DNA of 36,961 bases from a virus. A model generated the notes under the pieces. It searched no databases, had not been told where the DNA came from, and worked only from the letters and a program-made list of their open reading frames with translations. A program made the translations under genes and the position numbers. The stretch lies in IMG/VR virus record IMGVR_UViG_3300034072_001352, positions 1 through 36,961 of that record; one strand, 5' to 3'. Shown here piece after piece: positions 1 to 4,436 of the stretch. Each line of letters opens with the position of its first letter. Position 1 is the stretch's first letter.

Positions 1-219
1 TGTGACCCTAACCTGATTCGTTTGTGGGCACTGGTGAAGTCGATCAAGGATGATTGCCTGTATCTGTGTCGATGTTCAGGACCTGCTGCCTATTTGAATG
101 GGGAGCGTATTGTAGGAGAAGGGTTTGTAATGTCCAATGAGTTTGGAACTTATAAGTTGGTAAACAGGGAAGTATTCTCTCACGCCAACTTTAATTCTGG
201 CAGGTTTCAAGTAAAGTAA
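1..219 (+). CDS. 3' end of a probable nucleotidyltransferase/ligase-fold protein (partial)
   Basis: The frame is open from the first base, so the start lies outside the window; 72 residues are visible. The visible part contains GEGFVM, about ten residues later YKLVNRE, then FSHANF. This spacing resembles motifs IV (EGxV) and V (K-hydrophobic-V) of the covalent nucleotidyltransferase superfamily (RNA/DNA ligases and capping enzymes), where motif V lies close to the C terminus. The motif-I lysine that would prove it is off the window. The last 29 bases overlap the 3' end of the minus-strand homing endonuclease, so the final residues (GRFQVK) are shared with that gene. The tail may therefore have been altered when the endonuclease arrived. 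The superfamily call is inference from two short motifs. Confidence 0.4.
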   Translation, partial: CDPNLIRLWALVKSIKDDCLYLCRCSGPAAYLNGERIVGEGFVMSNEFGTYKLVNREVFSHANFNSGRFQVK

Positions 220-643
220 AACCTTTATAACCTTTTCTTGATAAACTAGTCCTAGGGATATTATTTTCTTCACAAAACTTTCTTAAACTTGAAACCTCAA
301 CAATTTGGTTTGTTGGGGTTTTTATTTTATAAATCATTCGTTGTGAATAACATCTATTATATGAATGATCACACCACTCTAAGTTACTAACACTATTATC
401 ACTTCTATTTTCATTTTTGTGATTGATTAAAGGTAATTTGTTTGGATTTGGTAGATAGGTTTCTGCTACTAATCTATGAACTCCTTGACATACAAGTTTA
501 TCTCCTATTCTAACCCTGATATTTTTATATCCAGATTGTTTGTGTGTCCCTGGAAATAACTCTTTTAGTGTGCCTTTTTTGTTACTAAAAACCCTGCCAT
601 CTTCCGTGACAAAGTAACCCTTATGGGTAGGATGTTCTTTCAT
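191..643 (-). CDS. HNH homing endonuclease (NUMOD4-HNH-NUMOD1 type)
   Basis: This 150-residue protein is on the opposite strand to everything else. The N-terminal 5-50 resembles NUMOD4 (GYFVTEDGRVFSNKKG). VHRLVAETYL at 55-64 and INHKNENRSDN at 73-83, followed by NLEWCDHSYN at 87-96, form the HNH nuclease core; H75, N83 and the NLEW motif are in the expected places. Residues 110-140 (VEVSSLRKFCEENNIPRTSLSR) look like a NUMOD1 DNA-binding helix-turn-helix. Such free-standing enzymes are common in T4-like phages and promote their own spread by cutting endonuclease-free alleles. Its stop overlaps the end of the upstream + gene by 29 bases. It has its own late-type promoter 24 bases before the ATG. 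No intron halves or intein signatures are visible, so it is probably free-standing. Confidence 0.9.
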   Translation of the reverse strand: MKEHPTHKGYFVTEDGRVFSNKKGTLKELFPGTHKQSGYKNIRVRIGDKLVCQGVHRLVAETYLPNPNKLPLINHKNENRSDNSVSNLEWCDHSYNRCYSQRMIYKIKTPTNQIVEVSSLRKFCEENNIPRTSLSRKGYKGFTLLETCQN

Positions 644-667
644 CTGCTCTATGTTTGTGTGGTGTAT

Positions 668-675
668 TATTTATA
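668..675 (-). promoter_or_regulatory. T4-late-type promoter for the homing endonuclease
   Basis: On the minus strand the sequence reads TATAAATA, an exact match to the T4 late promoter box. It lies 24 bases upstream of the endonuclease ATG, the same distance as the late boxes before gp25, gp8 and the 113-aa structural gene. This implies late expression of the endonuclease, independent of neighbouring transcription. Confidence 0.7.
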
Positions 676-676
676 A

Positions 677-698
677 GGGGAGATGATAAAATCTCCCC
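677..698. terminator. Perfect 8-bp hairpin between divergent units
   Basis: GGGGAGAT and ATCTCCCC flank the loop GATAAA. There is no T-run on the + side. The hairpin sits directly upstream of the minus-strand late promoter, so it may insulate that promoter or stop transcription from either side. Confidence 0.5.
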
Positions 699-765
699 AA
701 CCTGACAAGTTACCACACAAACCAGGCAAAAACTATTTAGTGTGCCAGTAGCACAACCTACACAC

Positions 766-799
766 ACCCCCTAGCAGGGGTCCTGAGTTGCCTTATAGT
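766..799 (+). promoter_or_regulatory. Hairpin-embedded promoter for the PD-(D/E)XK-like gene
   Basis: TATAGT at 794-799 is a good -10 box. Exactly 17 bases upstream lies CTAGCA (771-776). It is a weak -35 by sequence but forms the 6-base loop of an ACCCC/GGGGT stem (766-770 with 777-781). A second hairpin lies in the leader. The -10 call rests on sequence match; the role of the loop is inference. Confidence 0.45.
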
Positions 800-808
800 A
801 GTTTCAAC

Positions 809-827
809 GGGGGGCAAAGCACCCCCC
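809..827 (+). promoter_or_regulatory. GC hairpin in the 5' leader of the 844 gene
   Basis: GGGGGG (809-814) and CCCCCC (822-827) enclose CAAAGCA. The hairpin lies between the -10 box and the ATG, 16 bases before the start. It could affect mRNA stability or initiation, or act as an attenuator. Confidence 0.45.
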
Positions 828-843
828 TCACCAAAGAATTAAG

Positions 844-1485
844 ATGACCCGCGAATTTCATCACACTCTCTCCCCCCTGCTGCAGACTATCTCTGCTCAG
901 GCAATTGTTAAAGTTAATGAGCGCCTGAAACTTGGCATTTGGGGTATCTACATTCCCCTGAAAGATCTTTTTGTTGATGATAAGCAAATCAACCAAACTC
1001 TTACAAAACTTCTTCAGAATCTGGTGAATTATTGCATCAAAGAAGTGATGAAAGAAATGGGAGTTAATGGTAAGCAAGTCGGTGAAGATGGATATGATTA
1101 TATCTTCATTGTCGATGGAGTTGAGTACAAAGTTGAATTCAAACTCATTGCAGGCACTGATAGCATGAAAGCAAGTTTTGCAACTGGCAATAAAATCAGC
1201 GCCCTTAAAGATGAGGATGGTAACTCTATCGGTAAGAAGTCTCCGCTGGTATGGTCCATCAAATATGTGATGGGTGATGATAATCAACTGACTGAATATG
1301 CTGCGGCACTGGTCAATTGCGATCGTTTCTTTAATCCTAACAGTGGTTGGCGTGCTGGTAGTGGAAAGAATGACAGTTATGCTAACTTGAATGTTTGTCT
1401 GAATGAATTGCTCTGCCTTGATATTCTTTACGGTGTAAAACATAAGGCACAAAAGTATTATCATTTTCTTCCTGAGGCAATGTGA
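844..1485 (+). CDS. PD-(D/E)XK nuclease-like protein, possible restriction-type endonuclease
   Basis: The protein has 213 residues and I do not recognise the exact family. The core GYDYIFIVDGVEYKVEFKL (residues 83-101) gives D85, then E98-F-K100, on two predicted beta strands. This is the D-x(n)-E-x-K layout of PD-(D/E)XK nucleases. The N-terminal 1-75 is predicted mostly helical. The C-terminal half holds a Trp- and Asn-rich stretch (FFNPNSGWRAGSGKNDSYANLN, split here as FFNPNSGWRAG and SGKNDSYANLN). A phage enzyme of this type could degrade host DNA, act in DNA repair, or be a remnant of a type II restriction enzyme; no methyltransferase is adjacent. Its base composition is intermediate, less GC-rich than the mini-genes that follow, although its upstream promoter and hairpin arrangement resembles theirs. 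Confidence 0.5.
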   Translation: MTREFHHTLSPLLQTISAQAIVKVNERLKLGIWGIYIPLKDLFVDDKQINQTLTKLLQNLVNYCIKEVMKEMGVNGKQVGEDGYDYIFIVDGVEYKVEFKLIAGTDSMKASFATGNKISALKDEDGNSIGKKSPLVWSIKYVMGDDNQLTEYAAALVNCDRFFNPNSGWRAGSGKNDSYANLNVCLNELLCLDILYGVKHKAQKYYHFLPEAM

Positions 1486-1493
1486 CAATCGGC

Positions 1494-1514
1494 GGGGTGT
1501 CCACTCGGCACCCC
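1494..1514 (+). terminator. GC hairpin after the 844 gene
   Basis: GGGGTG and CACCCC enclose a 9-base loop, starting 9 bases past the stop of the nuclease-like gene. There is no clear T-run. It separates this gene from the promoter of the first mini-gene. Confidence 0.45.
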
Positions 1515-1534
1515 CCTTCTGCCCCTCCTGCCCT

Positions 1535-1540
1535 TAGAAT
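1535..1540 (+). promoter_or_regulatory. -10 box of mini-gene 1
   Basis: TAGAAT lies 21 bases before the ATG at 1562. No convincing -35 is present. The leader is A/C-rich, ends in AACAACCCG before the ATG, and has no Shine-Dalgarno site. Confidence 0.5.
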
Positions 1541-1561
1541 GACCTCAGTTCAAACAACCCG

Positions 1562-1720
1562 ATGATCACGACCTCCTTTGCCTACGGCGACTCCTACGGC
1601 ATCCACGATCGCTACGGCGACGATGAGCGGGAGCATGATGACCTGATGAGCGCCGAGGATTATGATGCCCGCGCTGCCTGGCGTGACGGTTGGGCAAGTG
1701 ACACACAAGGGCGCTGGTGA
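1562..1720 (+). CDS. Mini-gene 1, acidic 52-aa protein of unknown function
   Basis: The product is 52 residues and very acidic, rich in Asp and Tyr, with a repeated YGD motif (AYGDSYG, RYGDDERE) in the first 25 residues. The C-terminal RAAWRDGWASDTQGRW is Trp-rich. No known domain is recognised. The start is supported by the -10 box 21 bases upstream, a C/A-rich leader, and strong use of GC-ending codons. It is first of the co-directional GC-rich mini-gene array and is followed by another promoter. An acidic small phage protein could act as a host-protein inhibitor or DNA mimic, but that is only a guess. Confidence 0.7.
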   Translation: MITTSFAYGDSYGIHDRYGDDEREHDDLMSAEDYDARAAWRDGWASDTQGRW

Positions 1721-1735
1721 CCCCCTCCCTGCCTC

Positions 1736-1741
1736 TATACT
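1736..1741 (+). promoter_or_regulatory. -10 box of mini-gene 2
   Basis: TATACT lies 25 bases before the ATG at 1767. It supports that ATG as the start and marks the upstream extension of the frame to 1662 as non-coding, since that stretch overlaps mini-gene 1. Confidence 0.55.
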
Positions 1742-1766
1742 GATTCAGTCAACCACAGACAACCCA

Positions 1767-2027
1767 ATGGCAACCGCAACCTACCAGACCAACCTGACCG
1801 ACCGCACCTATAACGGTTGGACTAACTACGAAACCTGGAATGTTGTGCTCTGGATTGAGAATGACGAAAGCATTCAAGACTACATTCAAGAGCACGAAGT
1901 CTGCTGCTATGAAGAACTGTTGGACCTGTTCTATGCTTGTGGCAGCACCGAAACCCCTGACGGTGTGAAGTGGGCAGACCCTAAGGTCAACCGCCCCGAA
2001 ATCAACGGTGACGTGTTCGATTTCTGA
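1767..2027 (+). CDS. Mini-gene 2, conserved GWTNYETWN-family phage protein
   Basis: The product has 86 residues. The stretch YNGWTNYETWNVVLWIEND (residues 14-32) is a motif I recognise from many small phage and bacterial proteins of unknown function (NGWTNYETWNVALW-type). The rest is acidic with a CCYEELLDLFYAC segment. The frame continues upstream to 1662, but the ATG at 1767 fits the -10 at 1736-1741 and avoids the overlap with mini-gene 1. No biochemical role is known to me. It is the one mini-gene whose family is clearly widespread. Confidence 0.8.
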   Translation: MATATYQTNLTDRTYNGWTNYETWNVVLWIENDESIQDYIQEHEVCCYEELLDLFYACGSTETPDGVKWADPKVNRPEINGDVFDF

Positions 2028-2038
2028 ACCGTCCACAA

Positions 2039-2056
2039 GGGGGGCAGCGACCCCCC
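2039..2056 (+). terminator. Perfect GGGGGG/CCCCCC hairpin, loop at the -35 position
   Basis: Six G (2039-2044), loop CAGCGA, six C (2051-2056), starting 12 bases after the stop of mini-gene 2. The loop ends 16 bases before the next -10 box. The same CACAAGGGGGGCAGCG sequence recurs before the 3310 gene. Confidence 0.55.
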
Positions 2057-2066
2057 TCTGACCCTG

Positions 2067-2072
2067 TAGGAT
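2067..2072 (+). promoter_or_regulatory. -10 box of mini-gene 3
   Basis: TAGGAT preceded by CCTG, 22 bases before the ATG at 2095. The position matches the other units of the array. The -35 position falls on the loop of the hairpin above. Confidence 0.5.
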
Positions 2073-2094
2073 ACTCTCAACAGCAAACGACCCG

Positions 2095-2289
2095 ATGACC
2101 GAAGACCGCCTGCTCTGCCTCTACGATGACCTGCTGGCACTGGCAGAGCGTCAGGCAGTTGACCTCTACGGATGCGACCTGGATCGCTTGGACCCTGAGA
2201 TCCTGGAATTCTACGGTTCCAAACTGACCGAAGACAACCTGGAGGAACTGGCATCCGACCTTGCCCATGAGGCATGGTTCGCCAACTGA
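2095..2289 (+). CDS. Mini-gene 3, acidic helical 64-aa protein
   Basis: A 64-residue, strongly acidic and Leu-rich protein, predicted all-helical (LYDDLLALAERQ, then DPEILEFYGSKL, then NLEELASDLAHEAWF). No domain is recognised. The start follows the array's usual leader (CAAACGACCCG before ATG) with no Shine-Dalgarno site. Codons are GC-rich like its neighbours. The next promoter begins within 13 bases of its stop, so it is expected to be transcribed as its own unit. Confidence 0.75.
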   Translation: MTEDRLLCLYDDLLALAERQAVDLYGCDLDRLDPEILEFYGSKLTEDNLEELASDLAHEAWFAN

Positions 2290-2294
2290 CCCCC

Positions 2295-2322
2295 GACCTG
2301 CTACAATACTCTCACAACGCAA
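2295..2322 (+). repeat. 28-bp direct repeat A, copy 1, containing the mini-gene 4 promoter
   Basis: Identical over 28 bases to 2544-2571. It holds an extended -10 (TGC-TACAAT, hexamer at 2302-2307) and the leader start CTCACAACGCAA. The hexamer ends 22 bases before the ATG at 2330. Confidence 0.7.
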
Positions 2323-2329
2323 CCCACCC

Positions 2330-2545
2330 ATGAGCAAGCGTTTCCCCTGGATTGATGACCTCAGCACCCCGCAGCTGGTGGCTCTGGCAGGTATCCTGAT
2401 CGTTGGCGTCGCTGGCGTCGTTGCCCTTAAGGCGTGGCTCCTGGTGCTGGTGCTGGGGTGGTTTGGAATCACCGCCCTGGGATTTTGGAAGGCGGTTGTG
2501 GCAGTTGTCCTGCTGGACCTGTTGCTGGCCGCTGCCCGCCGCTGA
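2330..2545 (+). CDS. Mini-gene 4, small two-helix membrane protein
   Basis: The protein has 71 residues. A short polar N terminus (MSKRFPWIDDLSTPQ) is followed by two or three hydrophobic stretches: residues 16-33 (LVALAGILIVGVAGVVAL) and roughly 35-50 plus 53-68 (rich in V, L, A, W). It ends in AARR. The layout suggests a small inner-membrane or thylakoid-membrane protein, with Arg at the C-terminal end likely cytoplasmic. The frame is open further upstream to 2261, but the ATG at 2330 fits the promoter repeat. Function is unknown; holin-like or membrane-modulating roles are possible but unsupported. Confidence 0.75.
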   Translation: MSKRFPWIDDLSTPQLVALAGILIVGVAGVVALKAWLLVLVLGWFGITALGFWKAVVAVVLLDLLLAAARR

Positions 2546-2571
2546 CCTGCTACAATACTCTCACAACGCAA
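2544..2571 (+). repeat. 28-bp direct repeat A, copy 2, containing the mini-gene 5 promoter
   Basis: Identical to 2295-2322. TACAAT at 2551-2556 ends 23 bases before the ATG at 2580. The repeat starts inside the stop codon of mini-gene 4 (TGA at 2543-2545). Confidence 0.7.
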
Positions 2572-2579
2572 GACACCCC

Positions 2580-2741
2580 ATGCGCTTCGAAGTCCGTTAC
2601 CAGACCCCCTACAACCACTGCGAGTGGCGCTCCCAGTGGTTCACCAGTAAAGAGGAAGCAGACCGTATGGTAGACTTCTATCGCTCCTGCGGGTCGCCCT
2701 CTCACATTGCCCCCTCCTCCCTGGCACAACTGGAACGCTGA
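2580..2741 (+). CDS. Mini-gene 5, 53-aa hypothetical protein
   Basis: The sequence MRFEVRYQTPYNHCEWRSQW begins a predicted short beta strand pair, followed by FTSKEEADRMVDFYRSCG, a predicted amphipathic helix. This beta-beta-alpha layout resembles many small phage proteins with a surface strand and an EEA-x-R-M helix, but no named family is recognised. The start is set by the promoter repeat; the frame is open upstream to 2403 only because of the GC-rich composition. Two cysteines (C14, C37) are present. Confidence 0.7.
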   Translation: MRFEVRYQTPYNHCEWRSQWFTSKEEADRMVDFYRSCGSPSHIAPSSLAQLER

Positions 2742-2765
2742 CCCCCATGGGAATGGCAGCGCCCC

Positions 2766-2771
2766 TAAAGA
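2766..2771 (+). promoter_or_regulatory. Weak -10-like box of mini-gene 6
   Basis: TAAAGA lies 29 bases before the ATG at 2801. It is a poorer match and further away than in the other units, so this gene may also be read from upstream. Confidence 0.25.
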
Positions 2772-2800
2772 CTCCGCCAACCCTTTACCTTTCAACTCTG

Positions 2801-2968
2801 ATGACCCGCGACCTGGCACTCTCCCTGCTCCGCACTGGCAACGACGGCAACAGCATCCTCCAGATTCTGGAGACCCTGACCTCTGACATTGAGCAGGAGA
2901 ACATCGCTGACGCCGCTGCCCATTATGCTGCCATCAGCGCCCCGACCCTGCAGGAAGTTCAATTCTGA
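2801..2968 (+). CDS. Mini-gene 6, conserved small cyanophage-type protein (MTRDLALSLL family)
   Basis: The protein has 55 residues: MTRDLALSLLRTGNDGNSIL, then QILETLTSDIEQENIADAAA, then HYAAISAPTLQEVQF. I recognise this type (MTRxxALSLLxxGNxGxxIL) as a common small protein in T4-like cyanophages and related phages, function unknown. The first half resembles a small helical domain with a GN-x-G turn. The frame could begin at 2747 (MGMAAPLK), but the ATG at 2801 matches the family start. The hairpin at 2983-3000 follows its stop. Confidence 0.75.
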   Translation: MTRDLALSLLRTGNDGNSILQILETLTSDIEQENIADAAAHYAAISAPTLQEVQF

Positions 2969-2982
2969 AACTGCACACCCTG

Positions 2983-3000
2983 GGGGAGCAGACCCTCCCC
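2983..3000 (+). terminator. GGGGAG/CTCCCC hairpin after mini-gene 6
   Basis: A 6-bp stem with 6-base loop CAGACC (2989-2994). It lies 14 bases after the stop of mini-gene 6 and just upstream of the next -10 box, as at 2039-2056. Confidence 0.5.
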
Positions 3001-3007
3001 TGGGGTC

Positions 3008-3013
3008 TAATAT
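3008..3013 (+). promoter_or_regulatory. -10 box of mini-gene 7
   Basis: TAATAT within TCTAATATTAGG, 28 bases before the ATG at 3042. The overlapping TATTAG at 3011-3016 would give the usual spacing of 25. The leader (CCGCAACCGACAGAGGACCG) includes GAGG, the only near-Shine-Dalgarno in the array. Confidence 0.4.
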
Positions 3014-3041
3014 TAGGGGGACCGCAACCGACAGAGGACCG

Positions 3042-3239
3042 ATGACCCACACCATCACCAACACTGAAGCCCAACTCCTGCAGACTGCTGGCGTGATCAC
3101 CTGGGACTGCTTCACCCCTAGCATGATTCGGCAGATGCACGCCACCCCTGAAGGCGCTGAGATGCTCCGCCTGATTGTCCGCGACAACCTGCAGGGTGCC
3201 GCTGATAAGATCGCCAACGCCCTCCTTGCCAAACTCTGA
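3042..3239 (+). CDS. Mini-gene 7, 65-aa hypothetical protein
   Basis: The protein has 65 residues. MTHTITNTEAQLLQTAGVIT is followed by WDCFTPSMIRQMHATPEGAE and a C-terminal helix (MLRLIVRDNLQGAADKIANA). Mostly helical by eye; the amphipathic C-terminal helix could support dimerisation. No domain is recognised. The start is chosen from the array leader (ACAGAGGACCG before the ATG); the frame extends upstream to 2889 only across mini-gene 6. Codon use is GC-rich like its neighbours. Confidence 0.7.
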   Translation: MTHTITNTEAQLLQTAGVITWDCFTPSMIRQMHATPEGAEMLRLIVRDNLQGAADKIANALLAKL

Positions 3240-3252
3240 GGTGGCACACAAG

Positions 3253-3270
3253 GGGGGCAGCGATGCCCCC
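3253..3270 (+). terminator. 7-bp hairpin with GCGA tetraloop
   Basis: GGGGGCA (3253-3259), GCGA, TGCCCCC (3264-3270). GCGA is a GNRA tetraloop, which makes a stable RNA hairpin. It starts 14 bases past the stop of mini-gene 7, with its loop 16 bases before the next -10 box. Confidence 0.6.
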
Positions 3271-3275
3271 TGCTG

Positions 3276-3303
3276 CCTGTAGAATTCTCAAGCAACCGAC
3301 AGA
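3276..3303 (+). repeat. 28-bp direct repeat B, copy 1, containing the mini-gene 8 promoter
   Basis: Identical to 3742-3769. It contains TAGAAT (3280-3285) followed by the leader TCTCAAGCAACCGACAGA. The -10 ends 24 bases before the ATG at 3310. Confidence 0.7.
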
Positions 3304-3309
3304 GACCTG

Positions 3310-3492
3310 ATGACCTTCCCCGACCTCATCGCTGAAATCACCAACCCTGAGAACGGCACCATCTACTGGATCGAAGCGGCACACGCTGCCAAGCAGCATG
3401 GTCTGTGGGATGACTTCCGCACCGACTACGGAACGACCTCTGCCTTCGGTGGGGTCGATGCTGGGGAGTTTCTGGTCTGGCTGGGGTATTGA
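3310..3492 (+). CDS. Mini-gene 8, 60-aa hypothetical protein
   Basis: The protein has 60 residues: MTFPDLIAEITNPENGTIYW, then IEAAHAAKQHGLWDDFRTDY, then a Gly/Phe-rich C terminus ending in FLVWLGY. It is acidic and appears folded from a helix, a turn and a C-terminal hydrophobic strand. No domain is recognised. Its start is fixed by promoter repeat B. Its stop codon TGA overlaps the -35 element TTGACC of the next unit, showing how tightly the array is packed. Confidence 0.75.
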   Translation: MTFPDLIAEITNPENGTIYWIEAAHAAKQHGLWDDFRTDYGTTSAFGGVDAGEFLVWLGY

Positions 3493-3517
3493 CCCTGGCA
3501 CCCCGACCCTGTAGAAT
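3489..3517 (+). promoter_or_regulatory. Sigma70-type promoter of mini-gene 9
   Basis: TTGACC (3489-3494), exactly 17 bases, TAGAAT (3512-3517), then 25 bases to the ATG at 3543. With the 3723-3751 site it is the clearest full promoter in the array. The -35 contains the stop codon of mini-gene 8. Confidence 0.75.
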
Positions 3518-3542
3518 TCCAAAGCAAACCGCAACCGACCTC

Positions 3543-3707
3543 ATGCTGGACGGAACCATCGCCACCGCCTTCGACGACCTGACCTCCTTCCAACTGGAGG
3601 AGTGGCTGTGGGAAGGAAACCCCACCGCCAAGGAGCAGCGGGCAATCCTCAAGGAACTGGTATCCCGCCAGCAGCGCCGTGAAGCAATTGCCGACCTGCT
3701 CTGGTGA
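3543..3707 (+). CDS. Mini-gene 9, 54-aa helical protein
   Basis: The protein has 54 residues: MLDGTIATAFDDLTSFQLEE, then WLWEGNPTAKEQRAILKELV, then SRQQRREAIADLLW. Two to three amphipathic helices are predicted, with an acidic, Trp-containing N-terminal half and a basic C-terminal helix. No domain is recognised. The start follows a full promoter and the array leader (CCGCAACCGACCTC). An upstream frame to 3489 exists but would overlap the promoter. Confidence 0.7.
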   Translation: MLDGTIATAFDDLTSFQLEEWLWEGNPTAKEQRAILKELVSRQQRREAIADLLW

Positions 3708-3714
3708 CCCCTAC

Positions 3715-3736
3715 GGGGAGGGTTGACCCCCTCCCC
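3715..3736 (+). terminator. Perfect 8-bp GC hairpin with a -35 hexamer as its loop
   Basis: GGGGAGGG (3715-3722) and CCCTCCCC (3729-3736) enclose the 6-base loop TTGACC, which is also the -35 of the next promoter. It begins 8 bases after the stop of mini-gene 9. Confidence 0.65.
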
Positions 3737-3751
3737 TCCATCCTGTAGAAT
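3723..3751 (+). promoter_or_regulatory. Sigma70-type promoter of mini-gene 10
   Basis: TTGACC (3723-3728), exactly 17 bases, TAGAAT (3746-3751), then 24 bases to the ATG at 3776. The -35 is the loop of the hairpin at 3715-3736. Confidence 0.75.
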
Positions 3752-3769
3752 TCTCAAGCAACCGACAGA
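3742..3769 (+). repeat. 28-bp direct repeat B, copy 2
   Basis: Identical to 3276-3303, covering the -10 box and most of the leader of mini-gene 10. Repeats A and B suggest that promoter-leader units were duplicated or kept identical by recombination. Confidence 0.7.
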
Positions 3770-3775
3770 CGACCG

Positions 3776-3985
3776 ATGCGTTTCCCCCTCTCTCAAGCAA
3801 CCCGCCTCTCTGACCGTCAGACCGTGTGGGTCTCCGCCTCTGACAATGCCAAGAATGCGGACGGTCGCCCCTCTCAGTTCGTGCACTGGGGTGTGCCCAC
3901 TGCCACCATCGCCGCCGCCTATTCTGAGGCACACCGTGGCACTCACCGCTGCCCCATCAGCGGGTGGGTCAGTCAGCAGGGGTGA
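3776..3985 (+). CDS. Mini-gene 10, 69-aa hypothetical protein
   Basis: The protein has 69 residues. An N-terminal part (MRFPLSQATRLSDRQTVWVS) with beta-strand character is followed by ASDNAKNADGRPSQFVHWGV and a C-terminal PTATIAAAYSEAHRGTHRCP. Three His and one Cys lie in the last 30 residues, but no clean metal-binding motif is formed. No family is recognised. The promoter and leader fit exactly with this ATG. Near its stop the sequence is G-rich and can pair with the following C-run. Confidence 0.7.
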   Translation: MRFPLSQATRLSDRQTVWVSASDNAKNADGRPSQFVHWGVPTATIAAAYSEAHRGTHRCPISGWVSQQG

Positions 3986-4007
3986 GGGGTCTCCCCCCCA
4001 TTCGTGC

Positions 4008-4013
4008 TACAGT
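4008..4013 (+). promoter_or_regulatory. -10 box of mini-gene 11
   Basis: TACAGT preceded by GTGC (extended -10-like), 23 bases before the ATG at 4037. Leader AACCAAGCAACCGAAACCAA without a Shine-Dalgarno site. A short GGGG/CCCC pairing lies just upstream (about 3986-3996). Confidence 0.5.
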
Positions 4014-4036
4014 AACCAAGCAACCGAAACCAACCG

Positions 4037-4351
4037 ATGACCGTCACCATCACCCGTCTCCGCCGCCAGGGTCCCCGTAAGGGTGAAACCCTCTCCCGCA
4101 ATTCTCAGCACGGTCGCGGCGCTGCAGTCGGTGCCGTTCGTGGCGGAGACTCTGCCGCTGCTTCTCATGCCGTTGGTGCTGGTAAGGGTCTGACCATCAC
4201 CCGCGTGACGGGTCTGGGGCGGCAGATGGTCTCCGACCTTGACGGTGCCATCGCCCGTGCTAAGCAGCAGCATCGCGCCGACCGTATCGCCGCTGCCCGT
4301 GACCGTCTGCAGGAGCGGGTGGGTCATTCGCCGCTCGCCTGCCGCTTCTGA
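4037..4351 (+). CDS. Mini-gene 11, basic Arg/Ala/Gly-rich 104-aa protein
   Basis: The largest of the array (104 residues) and strongly basic. The N-terminal 1-55 is Arg/Gly-rich (TRLRRQGPRKGETLSRN, VGAVRGGDS) and probably flexible. Residues 60-92 (LGRQMVSDLDGAIARAKQQH, then RADRIAAARDRLQERV) should form an amphipathic helix or coiled coil. The composition fits nucleic-acid binding, but no domain is recognised. The start is supported by the promoter and the CCAACCG leader. It is the last full gene of the GC-rich block; composition turns AT-rich about 130 bases later. Confidence 0.7.
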   Translation: MTVTITRLRRQGPRKGETLSRNSQHGRGAAVGAVRGGDSAAASHAVGAGKGLTITRVTGLGRQMVSDLDGAIARAKQQHRADRIAAARDRLQERVGHSPLACRF

Positions 4352-4398
4352 CTCATATTCGTGGGCGGCAGTCATTCGTGCGTGTTTGGCAGTCGCCC

Positions 4399-4425
4399 CC
4401 GCCCGTTGCCCGCGTCGCGGGGCGG
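4399..4425 (+). terminator. GC-rich inverted repeats at the end of the mini-gene block
   Basis: CCGCCC (4399-4404) pairs with GGGCGG (4420-4425), and inside them lies the 13-base palindrome CCCGCG-T-CGCGGG (4409-4421). There is no T-run. It sits at the junction between the GC-rich array and the AT-rich region. Confidence 0.4.
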
Positions 4426-4430
4426 CGTGT

Positions 4431-4436
4431 TATAAG
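4431..4436 (+). promoter_or_regulatory. -10 box at the end of the mini-gene block
   Basis: TATAAG with a possible -35 TTGCCC (4406-4411, spacing 19). It precedes an ATG at 4459 by 22 bases, the same spacing as in the array, and could also serve the gene at 4562. Confidence 0.4.

Noticed and set aside
660-843. Possible tRNA in the gap after the homing endonuclease
   Set aside because: No cloverleaf, anticodon arm or T-loop could be formed; the gap holds hairpins and promoter elements.
793-1488. Long minus-strand open frame of 231 codons opposite the nuclease-like gene
   Set aside because: Low-complexity Ile/Phe/Cys-rich translation typical of an antisense shadow; the + strand frame has a promoter, conserved-looking core and sensible composition.
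1662-1766. Upstream start for the GWTNYETWN gene
   Set aside because: It would overlap mini-gene 1 and its -10 box lies at 1736-1741, inside that extension.
2295-3769. CRISPR-like signal from 28-bp repeats
   Set aside because: Only two copies of each repeat, spaced 249 and 466 bases apart with genes between. They cover -10 boxes and leaders, so they are promoter repeats.
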